Positions 5,751-6,929 of a stretch of 6,929 bases of DNA are shown piece after piece. Source of the DNA: ANME-2 cluster archaeon. Its GTDB lineage: Archaea > Halobacteriota > Methanosarcinia > Methanosarcinales > Methanocomedenaceae. The notes under the pieces were generated by a model, which saw only the letters and a program-made list of their open reading frames with translations, was not told the DNA's origin and ran no database searches. The position numbers and the translations under genes are program-made. The stretch is taken from contig JAMJFV010000082.1 in NCBI GenBank assembly GCA_023544495.1, positions 1 through 6,929 of the forward strand, given 5' to 3'. Each line of letters begins with the position of its first letter. Positions within the stretch are counted from its first letter, which is position 1.

Positions 5751-6929
5751 TCATGGAAAACCCCAGACATTTTCGACAATCTCAAACCGTTCCACATCGA
5801 AAAGACCATTGTCTGTCAGCCGCAGTTCAGGAATCACAGGCAGGGCAATGAAGGAATGTGTGATGAATGGTGCAGGCAGCGTACAGCCCATATCCCTGAT
5901 CGTTCCATGCAGTTCCTCAAGCTTCATGGCTACTTCTTCTACAGGCTGCACGCTCAGCAGTCCGGCAAAAGGCAGAGGCAACCTGTCCAGTACCTGTCCG
6001 TCCTGTACCAGCACAATACCACCCTTCATCTCACGAATGGCATTTGCAGCCAGCGCCATATCAGTAAGGTTCGTCCCGGTAACTATTACGTTATGACTGT
6101 CATGCCCGATACTCTGTGCAAAAGCACCTGATCTCAGGCCAAATCCCCTCACAAATCCCAATCCGATATTGCCATTTTTACCGTGGCGCTCTATCACTGC
6201 GGTACTCAGGGTATCCGTATTCACATCAGGTAGCAGTACACCGGTCCCGCCAGTGATAACCTCTGCCGTATCTTTTTGTGTGAATATCCGGTCTGGAAAT
6301 ACCTTTATCACGTTCACAGAGATCCTACAGTTAGGTGCACCGGTTATCTGCAGGTCTTCGGGAAATATCTCCCTGTACCTTACCGTATCAAATACAAACT
6401 CAGGATAATCAAATGCATGTACCCGGGTTCCCACCGGTTGGCCACCAGCCATTACCGAATGTATCCTGAAATTCTCCAGGTCATCAAGAATGACCATGTC
6501 GGCCCTGCGGCCAATGCTGATGGAACCCACCAGGTGGTCGATACGGTAGTGCCGGGCCGTGTTTATTGTGCACATCGACACCGCATCTAAAGGATCCAGG
6601 CCCAGAGCGATAGCCTTCCGCACAATCGTGTCCATATAGCCAGCCAGCAAATCTTCAGGATGCTTGTCATCGGTAATAAAGAATACATTTTCCAGGGACA
6701 CGCCATCATCCAGCAAACGAGGCAGGAAATGATCAATGGATTTTGCAGCCGAACCTTCCCTGAGCATCAGTCTCATACCCAATCGCAGTTTCTCAAGCGC
6801 TTCCTCATAGGTAAAAGATTCATGGTCACTTGAAATGCCGGCCTCCATATAACTCCACAGGTCCGGGCCCGTTAGTCCCGGCGCATGCCCGTCAACGACC
6901 AAACCACGGTCATGGGCCGCCTGTATCAT
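5751..6929 (-). CDS. ade: adenine deaminase, C-terminal part (5' end beyond the window)
   Basis: Adenine deaminase (EC 3.5.4.2) hydrolyses adenine to hypoxanthine and ammonia in purine salvage; it is a cytoplasmic amidohydrolase-superfamily metalloenzyme. The 392 visible residues contain the family's metal and substrate motifs: GHAPG (14-18), SDHE (34-37), ITDD (85-88) and NTARHY (123-128). After these come the C-terminal adenine-deaminase domain with SIGHDSHN (273-280), the conserved LPLPFAGLLS (316-325), and the tail ALPVIPELRLTDNGLFDV (362-379). Full-length relatives have roughly 550-600 residues, so about the first third lies outside the window. The Met codon at the very edge is internal, not the start. 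All expected motifs of the visible part are intact. The stop TGA at 5751-5753 is followed by the small frameshifted remnant. Confidence 0.93.
   Translation of the reverse strand: MIQAAHDRGLVVDGHAPGLTGPDLWSYMEAGISSDHESFTYEEALEKLRLGMRLMLREGSAAKSIDHFLPRLLDDGVSLENVFFITDDKHPEDLLAGYMDTIVRKAIALGLDPLDAVSMCTINTARHYRIDHLVGSISIGRRADMVILDDLENFRIHSVMAGGQPVGTRVHAFDYPEFVFDTVRYREIFPEDLQITGAPNCRISVNVIKVFPDRIFTQKDTAEVITGGTGVLLPDVNTDTLSTAVIERHGKNGNIGLGFVRGFGLRSGAFAQSIGHDSHNVIVTGTNLTDMALAANAIREMKGGIVLVQDGQVLDRLPLPFAGLLSVQPVEEVAMKLEELHGTIRDMGCTLPAPFITHSFIALPVIPELRLTDNGLFDVERFEIVENVWGFP

Overview
The window looks archaeal, most likely from a euryarchaeon of the methanogen/ANME type. I infer this from four things: a zinc-ribbon + PUA + PAPS-reductase-like + ferredoxin fusion of the kind found in methanogens, an APC permease fused to two universal-stress domains, a promoter of TATA/BRE form, and strong AAAGGAGGG-type ribosome sites. 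I cannot fix a genus from the sequence alone. No rRNA, tRNA, CRISPR array, insertion sequence or integrase is visible.

Layout. The far left (2-94, + strand) holds the last 30 codons of an unrecognised gene that converges on everything else. All other genes lie on the minus strand. Reading in their direction of transcription, from right to left, they are: the C-terminal two thirds of an adenine deaminase (6929-5751, cut by the window edge); a short, probably frameshifted gene remnant (5734-5505); the 635-residue PUA/PP-loop/ferredoxin protein (5433-3526); an AT-rich gap of about 360 bp (3525-3170); a mechanosensitive channel of the MscS family (from about 3163 or 3139 down to 2366); and a 741-residue amino-acid-type permease with tandem USP domains (2369-144).

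The MscS and permease genes overlap by 4 bp (ATGA), so they are almost certainly one operon. A TATA-like box at 3232-3240 and a strong Shine-Dalgarno at 3171-3179 sit in front of it. A tension-gated release channel and a nucleotide-responsive uptake carrier in one transcript suggest control of solute balance; this is inference. The PUA/PP-loop/ferredoxin protein keeps the cysteine pattern used by APS reductases to hold a 4Fe-4S cluster, but no ECG(L/I)H catalytic tail is visible. A sulfur-transfer or RNA-modification role is therefore at least as likely as sulfate assimilation.

The two gaps are not empty. The gap at 3225-3476 has an 83-codon open frame without a usable start codon. Its middle resembles the conserved core of TumE/DUF6516-type toxins, and it is preceded by a perfect 9-bp inverted repeat. 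The gap at 5505-5734 reads as a protein-like frame that needs one base inserted near 5637 to be continuous. Neither is caught by a simple ORF search with normal start codons and lengths. They are the main unexplained content of the window.
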